A stretch of DNA of 44,959 bases from Companilactobacillus hulinensis (GCF_003946555.1 NZ_RHOO01000021.1:1-44959); one strand, 5' to 3'; numbered from the stretch's first letter, positions 1 through 8,280 are shown. Notes: generated by a model not told the origin, from the sequence alone. Translations and numbers: made by a program.

Positions 1-30
1 TGGCACCACGGTGATACTGTGTTAAAGTAG
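1..30 (+). CDS. Possible 3' end of a gene cut by the window edge
   Basis: In one frame the first 30 bases read W-H-H-G-D-T-V-L-K and then a TAG stop at 28-30. A hairpin followed by a T-run starts eight bases later, as expected at the end of a transcript. Only nine codons are visible, so this is a guess from position. No function can be given. Confidence 0.25.
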   Translation, partial: WHHGDTVLK

Positions 31-37
31 ATATGCT

Positions 38-111
38 CATAGTAAATGTCTTCTTTCATGGTCTGTTTAGTCACTACCATTGTAAAACATTTACTATGGG
101 TATTTTTTTTT
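38..111 (+). terminator. Terminator-like nested hairpin
   Basis: Twelve-base arms CATAGTAAATGT (38-49) and ACATTTACTATG (87-98) pair perfectly. The long loop contains a second small hairpin, ATGGT (58-62) with ACCAT (76-80). A run of T follows from 103. It probably ends a plus-strand transcript that enters from the left. The rest of 112-512 holds no gene I can support, only AT-rich sequence and one small hairpin at 237-253 without a T-run. Confidence 0.5.
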
Positions 112-512
112 GATTAGGTGTTCGGATTAATTTTACAATTCACGATTAACTTTATATTCAAACAATAACACCCATGTCAATTTTTTAGAGGGAATTTTAT
201 TTAAATTTCAAAAACCAACTATTTATTCGGATTCAGTGGACTTTTATAGTCCATAGTGTTGAACGGCCTCCGCCTAAATTAATAATGAATTAGTTGATTA
301 CCTTTATCTTTTTAAATTTAACTAATCTTACAAAAATTGCAATTATAGATAGTTCTAAGTAAAACAAATTTGAAGCAAGTGATTACTTCAAATTATACAT
401 TTACGATTTGACTTAGAGCCAAAGAAATGCGGAATATGGTTGCCTAAAATTTTATTTATTTAATCTGTCACTTTACAGGGAGAAGTACACAAAAAATTAT
501 GCAATGGTTTTT

Positions 513-680
513 TTAATATTTACTTGTATCAGATGGTATAACTTCACAGTTAGAAATCACATTTCCATCAAACGAAATGGGTTTACTAGATGTATTATCC
601 ACATACATCATAGTCGAATCTATAAGATTACACACGCCTTCAACTGAGAACAATACTGCCATCATATGTGATCAGACTCC
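513..680 (-). pseudogene. Possible frameshifted C-terminal tail of the lipoprotein gene
   Basis: Past the stop at 640-642, a shifted frame runs open on the minus strand to a TAA at 513-515. Its product contains SFDGNVISNCEV, which resembles YDGNIDTNGEV at the end of the paralogue at 2336-3226. This suggests that the original reading frame continued here. The match is short, and an open frame of about 45 codons can arise by chance in AT-rich DNA, so confidence is low. Confidence 0.3.
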
Positions 681-1308
681 TTTCAAAAGTCGGATCTGAA
701 CTACTAAAAATATTGAATCCACCTTCTGCTGGTGAGGCTTCAATATCACTTCTACTTGGAAATGCCATTGACTCTTTATAGAATTCAATGGCTTCTTTAG
801 GATTGTTAACTCTATATTTAGATGAGACTCCGGCACTATTATGTTGCATCGAAACAGATTCTTTTAGACCTTCCAAACGATAATTCTTGCTCAGATAGTA
901 ATAGCCTCCGTTACCATCAAGAATAGTCTGGTATAAGTGAGTAAAAATATGATCAATTTTCTTAGTCTCACCAGCTTTAACAATAATCGTTGATTTAAGA
1001 TTTGAATTGATCTGAAAATCTGTATCATCTGGCAACAAAATCATAAATTTGGATAGATAAAACTTAGCATCTTGCTTGGATTTATTCTTAATTAACATGT
1101 CGACTGAATAATCGTTGTACGCATCTTCGGATGTTTTAAATTCAAATAAAATCTTATTTTTCTCAGGTTTATTAATACTTTGATAATTATAAATTTCAGT
1201 TTTATCTTCTGACTTGGTAGCTTGCGTCACGGATTTTTTTCGCTCACCACAACCGGCAATTACCACGAATGTAAGTACGGTTAAAATACCCCAATACTTC
1301 GTTTTCAT
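640..1308 (-). CDS. Putative lipoprotein, paralogue of the one at 2336-3226
   Basis: A 222-residue exported lipoprotein of unknown function. The start at 1308 is chosen because GAGAAGG lies just upstream. The N-terminus MKTKYWG leads into a hydrophobic stretch and a lipobox ending VIAGC (Cys about 20), so it should be lipidated and held on the outer face of the membrane. The middle region (about 50-150) has the beta-rich pattern of the DUF4352/DUF5067-type extracellular domain, as in its neighbour at 2336-3226. Near the end both proteins share GGF-I(F/Y)S and YDG motifs. This copy stops right after YDGSIVLS, about 25 residues earlier than the paralogue. A different frame stays open down to 513 and encodes a second, similar DGNVISN motif, so the C-terminus may have been lost by a frameshift. 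Family assignment is by pattern only. Confidence 0.75.
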   Translation of the reverse strand: MKTKYWGILTVLTFVVIAGCGERKKSVTQATKSEDKTEIYNYQSINKPEKNKILFEFKTSEDAYNDYSVDMLIKNKSKQDAKFYLSKFMILLPDDTDFQINSNLKSTIIVKAGETKKIDHIFTHLYQTILDGNGGYYYLSKNYRLEGLKESVSMQHNSAGVSSKYRVNNPKEAIEFYKESMAFPSRSDIEASPAEGGFNIFSSSDPTFERSLITYDGSIVLS

Positions 1309-1515
1309 ATTAATTCCTTCTCGGTGGATAAATATAATACTCCACGACCACATTTAACCACCACTGTCAGGGATAACAATTAATGTATATCAAGATGTAC
1401 GGGATGTATGCTTAGCCGTTATAACGTCCTAATATTACACGTTCAACCATGAGTTGATACTATTTTATCCACCCAACATATATACTTGATGTAATCAAGC
1501 GAGGGAGTGATCCAT

Positions 1516-2289
1516 ATGTTATTAAAAGACATATTAAGAATACAAAGAATGAAAAAGCATTTAACTCAAGAAGATATAGCAAATTCATTATTTGTTTCAG
1601 TCCAAGCCGTTTCAAAATGGGAAAACGGAAAAGCTGTGCCATCAATTGATAATCTAATTTCACTATCAGATATGTATAATATTTCCATAGATCAACTTGT
1701 TCAAGGAAGTCCATTTTTTAAAAAGCCACTCCAAGTTGGAAGAAAGTTCAATTGGAAAAAGTGTTTAACCTTTATGGTCATTTGGCTCTTCATAAGTCTA
1801 TTATTCACTGGATTCGGATATCAGCCTTTATGGATTTTTGTCATAGTATTTTTACTTGGACCATTTATTGTGTTACCCGCCACCGTTGATGATTATTGGA
1901 TAATTACCAATAATTCAATAATTGCAAAAAGTTATTCAACTAACGATTTAAACAAACTAATTGAAATATTCACTGGCAATCCTCAAACAACCACTATAAA
2001 ATATCAACAAATTAAACAAATTGAGATTCTGTACATAAACAGAAAACGCACATCGCCATTTGATATTAATCCTGATCAATTTTATCTAAACGTCAATACA
2101 TCAACAGCCAATTTCAAACTAGATTTGAATTCTGCATCTGCTTTGAACTCTACCTCGAATGATTTTCTGCCCAAATTTGTGAGTTTCTTAGAACGTAAAA
2201 ATGTTTCGATCGTGGATGAAAAACATATTATTAATTGTATTATTCAAGGTAAATCTTTATTTGAAACTTTGGATAGTACCTACTCTTAA
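1516..2289 (+). CDS. XRE-family regulator with a membrane-anchored C-terminal part
   Basis: A 257-residue protein. Residues 1-60 form a Cro/CI-type helix-turn-helix (LTQEDIANSLFVS-QAVSKWENGKAVPS), a DNA-binding fold. It is followed by two hydrophobic segments at about 75-120 (MVIWLFISLLF and WIFVIVFLLGPFIVL), then a charged tail of about 130 residues that could be a PH-like domain facing the cytoplasm. The ATG at 1516 is preferred over the GTG at 1507, because GAGGGAG sits eight bases before the ATG and would overlap the GTG. The gene lies between two minus-strand lipoprotein paralogues, which makes it a candidate regulator of them. Its target is not shown by the sequence. Its stop codon falls inside the bidirectional terminator at 2286-2339. 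Confidence 0.85.
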   Translation: MLLKDILRIQRMKKHLTQEDIANSLFVSVQAVSKWENGKAVPSIDNLISLSDMYNISIDQLVQGSPFFKKPLQVGRKFNWKKCLTFMVIWLFISLLFTGFGYQPLWIFVIVFLLGPFIVLPATVDDYWIITNNSIIAKSYSTNDLNKLIEIFTGNPQTTTIKYQQIKQIEILYINRKRTSPFDINPDQFYLNVNTSTANFKLDLNSASALNSTSNDFLPKFVSFLERKNVSIVDEKHIINCIIQGKSLFETLDSTYS

Positions 2290-2339
2290 GACAAAACAAA
2301 ACGGATATCCGAATGAATATCCGTTTTGTTTTGTCTTAA
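2286..2339. terminator. Bidirectional terminator with 23-bp perfect arms
   Basis: Two perfect 23-base arms (2286-2308 and 2317-2339) surround an eight-base loop. They contain the stop codons of both convergent genes, TAA at 2287-2289 and the complement of TAA at 2336-2338. A-rich and T-rich ends give U-tracts in both directions. Confidence 0.85.
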
Positions 2340-3226
2340 TAATTACTTGGATTAAATTGTCCATCTCCAGGTTGATCATTGTAAGTCTGTTTTGATGCTT
2401 GTGAATACGATGTTACTTCACCATTAGTATCGATGTTGCCATCATATGCAATAAAATTATTGCCAATTGACGGATTCTCAGTACTATAAATAGCAAATCC
2501 ACCATTTACCGGAGTTGCTTGAATATCATTACGACCAGCCAATGCCATTGCATGTTTGTACAAAGCAACTGCTTGTGCTGAATTAGTAATCACATTTTTT
2601 GTACTACTAGAAGATGTCGTCAATTTTACTACTGTACTTGGTTTTGCTGATGCAGCACTGGTTGAACTACCTTCTGGAACTACATTGACTTGGGCAGTTG
2701 AAGTATCAACATCTGGATTATTCGCATAAGTTGATGCTTGATCAGAGTCTTCTTTCTGCTCAGTTAATCCACTTGTATCTTTAAGGCTACCTAACCAATA
2801 TTTCTTATTCATATAATAATAAGCACTTTGACTATCGAAGTCTTCTGCAGAAATATGATCAAATAACTTATCGATGCTGGTATCATCGCCAATATCGATT
2901 GTGCATTCTTTCTTGAGACGGGAATCAGCTTTGAAACTAGGATCTTCTGGATTCAAAATCTTAAAGTCTGCCAAGTTAAACTTGATATTCTTAGCCGTCT
3001 TGTTCATTACATTCATATAGACTGCATAACCAGTCGAATCCTTGACAGCATAGAACTTAAACTTAACATCTTTTCTCTCTTGCTTAGATAGATCTTGATA
3101 ACTTGTAGCCTGCAAGCGCTCTTCAGGCTTGGCCGTTTTCGCAGAAGCACTCTTCTGTGTTCCACATCCGGCTACGAATAAGAAAGCTAGTAGTGTTACT
3201 AATACACCCCATAATTTCTTTTTCAT
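2336..3226 (-). CDS. Putative lipoprotein with DUF4352/DUF5067-like domain
   Basis: A 296-residue exported lipoprotein of unknown function. MKKKLWG and a hydrophobic core end at lipobox FVAGC (Cys about 21). An extracellular domain follows (about 40-160), with the pattern KFKFYAVKDSTGYAVYMNVMN. A Ser/Thr/Ala-rich linker spans about 175-215, and the C-terminal module (about 220-296) carries GGFAIYST and FIAYDGNI. It is a paralogue of 640-1308, and the two flank the XRE/membrane regulator. Its end overlaps the bidirectional terminator at 2286-2339. The start is supported by GAGGTAAGATT just upstream. No enzyme motif is visible. Confidence 0.8.
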   Translation of the reverse strand: MKKKLWGVLVTLLAFLFVAGCGTQKSASAKTAKPEERLQATSYQDLSKQERKDVKFKFYAVKDSTGYAVYMNVMNKTAKNIKFNLADFKILNPEDPSFKADSRLKKECTIDIGDDTSIDKLFDHISAEDFDSQSAYYYMNKKYWLGSLKDTSGLTEQKEDSDQASTYANNPDVDTSTAQVNVVPEGSSTSAASAKPSTVVKLTTSSSSTKNVITNSAQAVALYKHAMALAGRNDIQATPVNGGFAIYSTENPSIGNNFIAYDGNIDTNGEVTSYSQASKQTYNDQPGDGQFNPSNY

Positions 3227-3331
3227 AATCTTACCTCTATGGTGAACAAATATTTGTAGTTCACGACCCTATTTAACCCAAGATAGAGGCAGATAACAAT
3301 TAAAGTATTCTGACTTGTACTATTTGTAAAT

Positions 3332-3364
3332 AAAACCACTGTGAATCTTGCTCACAGTGGTTTT
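3332..3364. terminator. Bidirectional intrinsic terminator
   Basis: AAAACCACTGTGA pairs with TCACAGTGGTTTT around a short loop, with T-runs available on both strands. It lies just after the stop of the immunity-like gene at 3381, so its main use is probably to end that minus-strand transcript. Confidence 0.75.
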
Positions 3365-3380
3365 GTTATATATTCAAATG

Positions 3381-3656
3381 TTAGTAGATTGCGTAATTGG
3401 CGCCTTTGGCCATGTACATAATCTTCTCTTCGTAATCCTTACCATTCTCGATGGCACCCAATGTTCTAGTGATCTGAGTGTCATCCTTAAGTCGTCCAAA
3501 TAGATAACTGAATGAGTAATTCTTATCAAGTAAGTTGTAAGTTCTCAATACTAAGTTCTTTGAGTAGTCGTCCTTGTCTACTTCTTTGTTATTATTAATG
3601 TCCGTATATAGTTCTGATAAAATCTTCTTTGCTTCTGTATTGTCTGTCATTTTCAT
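3381..3656 (-). CDS. Bacteriocin immunity-like protein (EntA_Immun type)
   Basis: A 91-residue, mainly helical cytosolic protein. Length and pattern (AKKILSELYTDINNNKEVD, then LVLRTYNLLDK) fit the four-helix enterocin A immunity family. Members protect producers of class IIa bacteriocins, probably by acting at the mannose-PTS receptor. GAGGAGCAGGTG precedes the ATG at 3656. It is the second gene of a two-gene operon, 26 bases after a related gene (3683-3988). No bacteriocin precursor with a double-glycine leader is visible nearby, so the pair looks like orphan immunity. The assignment rests on size, pattern and pairing and is moderately sure. Confidence 0.65.
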   Translation of the reverse strand: MKMTDNTEAKKILSELYTDINNNKEVDKDDYSKNLVLRTYNLLDKNYSFSYLFGRLKDDTQITRTLGAIENGKDYEEKIMYMAKGANYAIY

Positions 3657-3682
3657 AATATATACACCTGCTCCTCAATTTT

Positions 3683-3988
3683 TTACTGTCCATTAAATGC
3701 GTTATTAACCGAAATATTGGTAGTATACTTCTGATCTAAATTTTCAATTTGTTTATATAAGTTCTTTCCCTCATCAGTTAACTCAAAGCCATCAAACAAA
3801 GATAGTCGCCCCAAGTATGATTCTAAGGAAATAAGTGTCCTACCACTCAAATCATTGGAATCATCTAATTCTCTATAGACATCTACGATTGCTTTACCAG
3901 CAGCTTTATTACTGTCCAAAGCCATGTCCAGAGTTTCGTACAATTTTGAAAGGATTAGCTTCAACCCCTCCAAATCTTCTAGCTTCAA
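3683..3988 (-). CDS. Bacteriocin immunity-like protein, TTG start
   Basis: A 101-residue helical protein of the same general type as its neighbour at 3381-3656, but clearly diverged. The pattern LKLILSKLYETLDMAL and a basic/acidic C-terminal helix fit the enterocin-A-immunity family. The only plausible start is the TTG at 3988, with CAGGTGAAG eight bases upstream; no ATG or GTG is in frame between. It is the first gene of the two-gene operon. An Rgg-like regulator is encoded divergently at 4159-4980 and could control it, since Rgg-type regulators often control bacteriocin functions, but no direct link is visible. Confidence 0.6.
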   Translation of the reverse strand: MKLEDLEGLKLILSKLYETLDMALDSNKAAGKAIVDVYRELDDSNDLSGRTLISLESYLGRLSLFDGFELTDEGKNLYKQIENLDQKYTTNISVNNAFNGQ

Positions 3989-4158
3989 TGGGCTTCACCT
4001 GCCAATCTTCTTATGATTTGTATGCAATCTTACAACATAGTACTTTCTATGTCTACATATATGATAACGCTTTCACAATAATTCTTAAATAGGCCTTAAT
4101 ACTTTCATTAAAATAATTGCTGTGGCATGATAAAAATACTTAAACAGAAAGTAGAAAT

Positions 4159-4980
4159 ATGATGAATAATCTTGGTGACATTCTTAAGCATAGAAGACTG
4201 GAACTTCATATGTCCCAGTCAGCTGCATCTGATAATATCTGTTCTCAACCAATGCTATCTTCAATTGAAAAAGGTAAATACATCCCCAATTCAGAAATTC
4301 TAATTTTATTGTGTAAAAGATTAAAAATAGATATGAATCAGTTGAGTTTGAACAATAATTATCAAATTAGTTCAGTTGAAATATTCAACAATACGGTCAC
4401 TCACCTGTGCAACAATCATGAATACTTCGAATTGAAAGAATTTCTATTAAAGAAATCAACCGTAGAAAGTATCGCATCTGATAATCAGCTACAAGCATAC
4501 TATTATTATCTTGGCATCGCCTTCTTACAATCAGATAATGACCTGGATCAAGCAGAAGTTAATTTAAAACTTGCAATGACAAACCCAACAGAACATTCCA
4601 ATTTGACTACACTTGATCGACTGGTTTTAATTTCAAGTGCTGTTGTTTATGCCACCAAGCAACAACCCAATCTTTCCGACATGTATATTCAAAAAGCCTT
4701 CAAACAATTTAACTCGGCAACTTTTGAAACAAATCAAGTGGCATTATTTTATTTGGCCGGCTACGCTAATCTACTGATTAATAATAAATTGAAAGCAATA
4801 AAATGGCTCAATCAAGGTATTGATTTTGCATCAAATCATGATTCACATTATATGTTGGCAAACATGTACTATTTATTGGCAAAAATATTAATGGACACCG
4901 ACAAATCAGAATTAGCCCTAGATTATCAAAATAGATCTCAGATTTTCACTGATTTGTTTCACGAAAAAGTATTCAAGTAA
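4159..4980 (+). CDS. Rgg/PlcR-like transcriptional regulator (HTH plus TPR)
   Basis: A 273-residue cytoplasmic regulator. Residues 1-65 are an XRE-type helix-turn-helix (LGDILKHRRLELHMSQSAAS, then PMLSSIEKGKYIPNSE). Residues 90-273 are a helical TPR-like array with repeated YYY-LG-A and ALFYLAGYANLL patterns. Size and layout are those of the RRNPP/Rgg group, which sense short peptides. No obvious peptide pheromone gene is seen beside it. Two ATG codons (4159 and 4162) are possible and the ribosome site (AGAAAGTAG) is weak. It diverges from the immunity-like pair. A candidate small RNA starts about 60 bases after its stop. Confidence 0.8.
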   Translation: MMNNLGDILKHRRLELHMSQSAASDNICSQPMLSSIEKGKYIPNSEILILLCKRLKIDMNQLSLNNNYQISSVEIFNNTVTHLCNNHEYFELKEFLLKKSTVESIASDNQLQAYYYYLGIAFLQSDNDLDQAEVNLKLAMTNPTEHSNLTTLDRLVLISSAVVYATKQQPNLSDMYIQKAFKQFNSATFETNQVALFYLAGYANLLINNKLKAIKWLNQGIDFASNHDSHYMLANMYYLLAKILMDTDKSELALDYQNRSQIFTDLFHEKVFK

Positions 4981-5028
4981 AATATCGCTTATTTATGTCA
5001 ATTGACTCTATCTATTAGTTACATTTAT

Positions 5029-5037
5029 TGTTATACT
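5029..5037 (+). promoter_or_regulatory. Extended -10 promoter of a candidate small RNA
   Basis: TGTTATACT contains the TGN extension plus TATACT (5032-5037). The -35 region is poor: TTGACT at 5003-5008 is 23 bases away, too far for normal spacing. Extended -10 promoters often lack a -35 box. Transcription would start near 5044, right at the structured segment. Confidence 0.55.
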
Positions 5038-5043
5038 AGTAGT

Positions 5044-5122
5044 TGATACAGCTTTTATAAGTGACAATCTCAGTTACTTTGTATCGGGATTCAGTCAGGT
5101 GTGGTCACCTGGCTGTTTTTTT
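5044..5122 (+). ncRNA. Candidate structured small RNA with its own terminator
   Basis: An RNA of about 80 bases is predicted between an extended -10 promoter and an intrinsic terminator. It holds a stem GATACA (5045-5050) with TGTATC (5080-5085), and inside it AAGTGAC (5059-5065) with GTTACTT (5073-5079). The terminator stem is 5092-5101 with 5106-5115, followed by seven T. There is no downstream gene on this strand, since the next gene is convergent, so this is not an ordinary leader. No open frame with a ribosome site lies inside. It could also be the read-through terminator of the regulator gene with fortuitous structure above it. Confidence 0.5.
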
Positions 5123-5154
5123 ATGCTCTTTTTAATAGCAACCAAACAAAAAAA

Positions 5155-5186
5155 CGTCACTAAAAACCAATTGGTTTCTAGTGGCG
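5155..5186. terminator. Terminator after the esterase gene
   Basis: CACTAAAAACC and GGTTTCTAGTG form a long stem around AATT. The minus strand has a run of T directly after it, so it ends the esterase operon. The plus strand also has T-rich sequence. Confidence 0.7.
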
Positions 5187-5197
5187 CTTATTTTTTC

Positions 5198-6058
5198 CTA
5201 GAATAATTTATCAACTAACCAATCACAAACATAATTAATTACTTGAGGTTGATACCATTCAACGGTCGCATGGTCAGCACCTTCGATAGTTACCCGATCA
5301 ACCGGAACATCATTTTCCTTCAAACGAGCTTCCATTTCCTCAGCTTGATATGGTGAAACGATGGTATCAGAATCACCGTGCATCAATAAGAATGGCGCCA
5401 GACCCTTTTTAACATGATCAATTGGACTAGCAAACTTAGCATTCTCTTCAACATCTGTAATAGCGTGTGCCGTATCCTCACCAAATGAAACACCATTTAC
5501 CAACAATGCCTCAGTAGAAGTTGTTGACTTGTGGAAGTCAGCATTCAGATTCTTACCGATCGTCAACAAATCTGAAATACCATATAACGATACAACAGCG
5601 GATACGGTGGTATTGGCGACTACACCAGTGTCAGGCATATATTCACTCTTTTCGGCAGTAGTTCCAACAAATTGCGCCAAGTATCCACCGGCTGAATCAC
5701 CCATTACAGCAATTCTACCAGGATCAACTCCGTACTTCTTAGCATTATCACGGATATAGGCTAGTGCATTCTTACCATCGTTCAAAATAGCGGGAAAGGC
5801 ATCTGGTACCGCACGATATTCTGCTGCCGCCACAACAATACCCCGTTGGGCGATTGCTGTACGCATTTGGATAAACTTATGATAATTGGCTGATGTGAAT
5901 CCACCACCCGGAAAATAAATCACTGCCGGCTTCTTAACATCTGTGTTAGGAACAAGCAATGACATATGCATCTCTCTAACAGTATCGTGTTCTTTAATTT
6001 GTGAGTAAGCAACATCATGGTATTCATTTACCTTTGGAACTGTAACTTCTACTTTCAT
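5198..6058 (-). CDS. Alpha/beta hydrolase, HSL-type esterase/lipase
   Basis: A 286-residue cytosolic esterase of the hormone-sensitive-lipase type, expected to hydrolyse short-chain carboxyl esters. The nucleophile Ser is in VMGDSAGG (about residue 122). The acid is in HGDSDTIVSP and the His in EGADHATVEW. The oxyanion motif usually written HGGGF reads PGGGF here (YFPGGGF), an unusual loss of the leading His. The start at 6058 is one base after the stop of the upstream membrane-protein gene and follows GAGGAAG. The ATG at 6082 would lie inside that gene and is less likely. The two genes form an operon. The natural substrate is unknown. Confidence 0.88.
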   Translation of the reverse strand: MKVEVTVPKVNEYHDVAYSQIKEHDTVREMHMSLLVPNTDVKKPAVIYFPGGGFTSANYHKFIQMRTAIAQRGIVVAAAEYRAVPDAFPAILNDGKNALAYIRDNAKKYGVDPGRIAVMGDSAGGYLAQFVGTTAEKSEYMPDTGVVANTTVSAVVSLYGISDLLTIGKNLNADFHKSTTSTEALLVNGVSFGEDTAHAITDVEENAKFASPIDHVKKGLAPFLLMHGDSDTIVSPYQAEEMEARLKENDVPVDRVTIEGADHATVEWYQPQVINYVCDWLVDKLF

Positions 6059-6059
6059 A

Positions 6060-6740
6060 CTATTCTTCTTCCTCAATTCCATCTGCTTTAAAATTATGTT
6101 TCAAACTAGGCCAAATTCTTTTGTCAGCTTCCGCAATGATCACACCATTTAATAGGATAGAAAATAACGTACCGACATTCACCGCATAGATAGAATGTGT
6201 AGCAATTACTGATATAAGAACAACAATAATTGGTGGAACAAAATCAATTATTTGTGCGGCTGTGGAATTACCCTTTAAATACATAAATCTCAAAATATTA
6301 GTCGTATCATCATTAGGATGCATAACAATATTTGCACGTTGATACAATGAAATTGCGACGCAGAAACATGTTACACCGGCAAATGACAACAGTGCTCTGA
6401 CTAACATTGGCAATTGTTGGACACCCATATTGGTCAGTAAATTAGTAAATACATCTACAAAATAACTGAAAAATGTAATATATAAAACTTCTGAAACAAA
6501 TCTCTTAATATCAAGTTTTTTAATCAAAATTAAATTAGTTGTAGCGTTGAGTACACCATAAACAAATAGCATTGTACCAACATTGACGCCTAACCAGTGA
6601 TTCAAATTAACTGCCGAAGCAGTCCAGATTCCACTTCCCATATTGGAAGTAATGGTCAATCCATTCCCAAACGCATTCAATACCAATCCAATAACTAACG
6701 CAATAATTCTAGTTTGTAATGAATTCTTGATATATATCAC
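6060..6740 (-). CDS. YczE/YitT-like integral membrane protein
   Basis: A membrane protein of up to 226 residues with about five hydrophobic segments. The N-terminal pattern RIIALVIGLVLNAFGNGLTI-SNMGSG matches the YczE/YyaS/YitT group, whose biochemical role is not settled. It is the first gene of an operon with the esterase. The start is odd. AAGGAG lies so close to the GTG at 6740 that the two nearly touch, while eight bases after it comes ATC-AAG, exactly where an M-K start would be expected. Translation may begin at that ATC, or at the GTG with poor spacing. The tail is acidic (GIEEEE). Confidence 0.75.
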   Translation of the reverse strand: MIYIKNSLQTRIIALVIGLVLNAFGNGLTITSNMGSGIWTASAVNLNHWLGVNVGTMLFVYGVLNATTNLILIKKLDIKRFVSEVLYITFFSYFVDVFTNLLTNMGVQQLPMLVRALLSFAGVTCFCVAISLYQRANIVMHPNDDTTNILRFMYLKGNSTAAQIIDFVPPIIVVLISVIATHSIYAVNVGTLFSILLNGVIIAEADKRIWPSLKHNFKADGIEEEE

Positions 6741-6780
6741 TCCTTCTACTTAATCAATAGTGATCATCATAGCACAAAAA

Positions 6781-6815
6781 AAGCAATCAATTGATATGGA
6801 ATATCATGATTGCTT
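6781..6815 (-). terminator. Terminator overlapping the end of the MFS gene
   Basis: AAGCAATCA (6781-6789) pairs with TGATTGCTT (6807-6815), with a further GATAT/ATATC pair inside. On the minus strand it is followed by a run of T. It overlaps the stop codon of the MFS gene, so the downstream YczE-like operon probably has its own promoter. Confidence 0.75.
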
Positions 6816-8280
6816 ATTCTTTAACTTTCGATTTAACACCAAAATGATTAATGATAATTGCTAGAATAATTACTATCACACCGAATATATATATCCAATG
6901 AAGTCCAACAAATAATACTTCCCTTAACATTGGAACAATATTCTTGGGCAAAGCTATGACGTTCTTTGGATTTATAACCTCATTCACGAGCTTAAGATTA
7001 GTTCCAGGATGAGTATCAATACCGTTATTTATACCAACATTCATCAATATTCCAAAAACTGAAACCAACACTGTTTGACCCAGAGTATGAGATAACGTGT
7101 TGAATCCCGTTGCCAATCCGACGTCTTCTTTTGAAACCAAGTGCTGAGCTTCGACTGTAGTAGTTACCATTGCGATACCAATTCCAAAGCCACTAATTGA
7201 AGTTATAACCATAAACCAACCAAACCCAGTAGTCATCGGGATAAATACCAACAAAAGCCCAGCTAACAAAATAAATGATAAACCAAATCTTAGAATACGA
7301 CGTGGTGTCCATCTAGCTAATAAATAGCTAGTTACAAATGAACCAACTACCCAAAAAATTGAATTGGGAGTTACTGCATATCCCGCAATCGATACAGGTG
7401 TACCCAAAATACCCTGGACCCAGATAGGAATATACACTGTAATTACCGCTAAATATCCGTTAACTAGTGCTGAAATAATATTTTGCCTCATGAAAGGCTT
7501 GTTCTTAAATAGTTTAAGCGGAACTACCGGCTCCTTAACACGTTTTTCATGTCTAACAAAAATCCATAAAGTTACAGCACTGATTATCCAAAATATCAAC
7601 ACACCGATCCAATCAACACCTCTACGTCCTAAATATTGAAAACTCAGCATCAAGAATAATACACTGATCATTAACCAAAAGCTCCCTAAAAGATCGAGAT
7701 CCACTTTGTGGCGTTTCTTTGGCTCATGCAAGAACACTTGGATAATTACCATCATCAGTAAACGAAACGGTATACTAACAAAAAATATCCAGTGCCAGCT
7801 AAATTCATTCACAACAATTCCGCCAATTAACGGACCAGATAGAGTTGCAACCGCCCAAATCAAGTTATTTAACCCCAAAACTTTGGGACGCTCTTCATAT
7901 GGATACAGATCTGCGACAAGTGTAATGGTGGCCACTGCCAAAGATGCAGCTCCAATACCTTGAACTGATCTCCAGAATACTAATTCATATATTGAATTTG
8001 ATAATCCACTCATTATTAAAGCAATGATATATATGGCTAAGCCCGATTGAATAACTGGTTTTCTGCCAATTAAATCCGTTAACCTACCAATTATAGGAGT
8101 AAACATTGCAGTAACCAATAAAAAGGCCGAGAATACCCAACTCATCAATGATACTCCCTGTAAATCACTAACAATTGTCGGTAAGGCGGTTGATAATAAA
8201 GTTCCCTCTACAGAACTAAAAAAGGTCGCAATATAAATTGCGATTGTCACAGCAATTACACTGGTTTTTGATTGCGTCAT
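6814..8280 (-). CDS. MFS efflux transporter, DHA2 (EmrB/QacA-like) family
   Basis: A 488-residue inner membrane protein with about 14 hydrophobic segments, the layout of drug:H+ antiporters of the DHA2 family. It would export toxic organic compounds using the proton gradient. Motif A is seen as GRLTDLIGRKPV after TM2, and a motif C-like segment as LSGPLIGG in TM5. TM1 holds the SSVEGTLLSTALPTI pattern typical of the family. It is a single-gene unit: a terminator overlaps its end and an AT-rich region with repeated AATTAATTGATTCAATTAAT lies upstream. The substrate cannot be read from the sequence. Confidence 0.88.
   Translation of the reverse strand: MTQSKTSVIAVTIAIYIATFFSSVEGTLLSTALPTIVSDLQGVSLMSWVFSAFLLVTAMFTPIIGRLTDLIGRKPVIQSGLAIYIIALIMSGLSNSIYELVFWRSVQGIGAASLAVATITLVADLYPYEERPKVLGLNNLIWAVATLSGPLIGGIVVNEFSWHWIFFVSIPFRLLMMVIIQVFLHEPKKRHKVDLDLLGSFWLMISVLFLMLSFQYLGRRGVDWIGVLIFWIISAVTLWIFVRHEKRVKEPVVPLKLFKNKPFMRQNIISALVNGYLAVITVYIPIWVQGILGTPVSIAGYAVTPNSIFWVVGSFVTSYLLARWTPRRILRFGLSFILLAGLLLVFIPMTTGFGWFMVITSISGFGIGIAMVTTTVEAQHLVSKEDVGLATGFNTLSHTLGQTVLVSVFGILMNVGINNGIDTHPGTNLKLVNEVINPKNVIALPKNIVPMLREVLFVGLHWIYIFGVIVIILAIIINHFGVKSKVKE

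Noticed and set aside
237-253. Hairpin TGGACT/AGTCCA in the left intergenic region as a terminator
   Set aside because: The stem is only six bases with no T-run and no gene end nearby.
3995-4158. Bacteriocin precursor gene between the immunity-like genes and the regulator
   Set aside because: No frame with a double-glycine leader and ribosome site was found on either strand.
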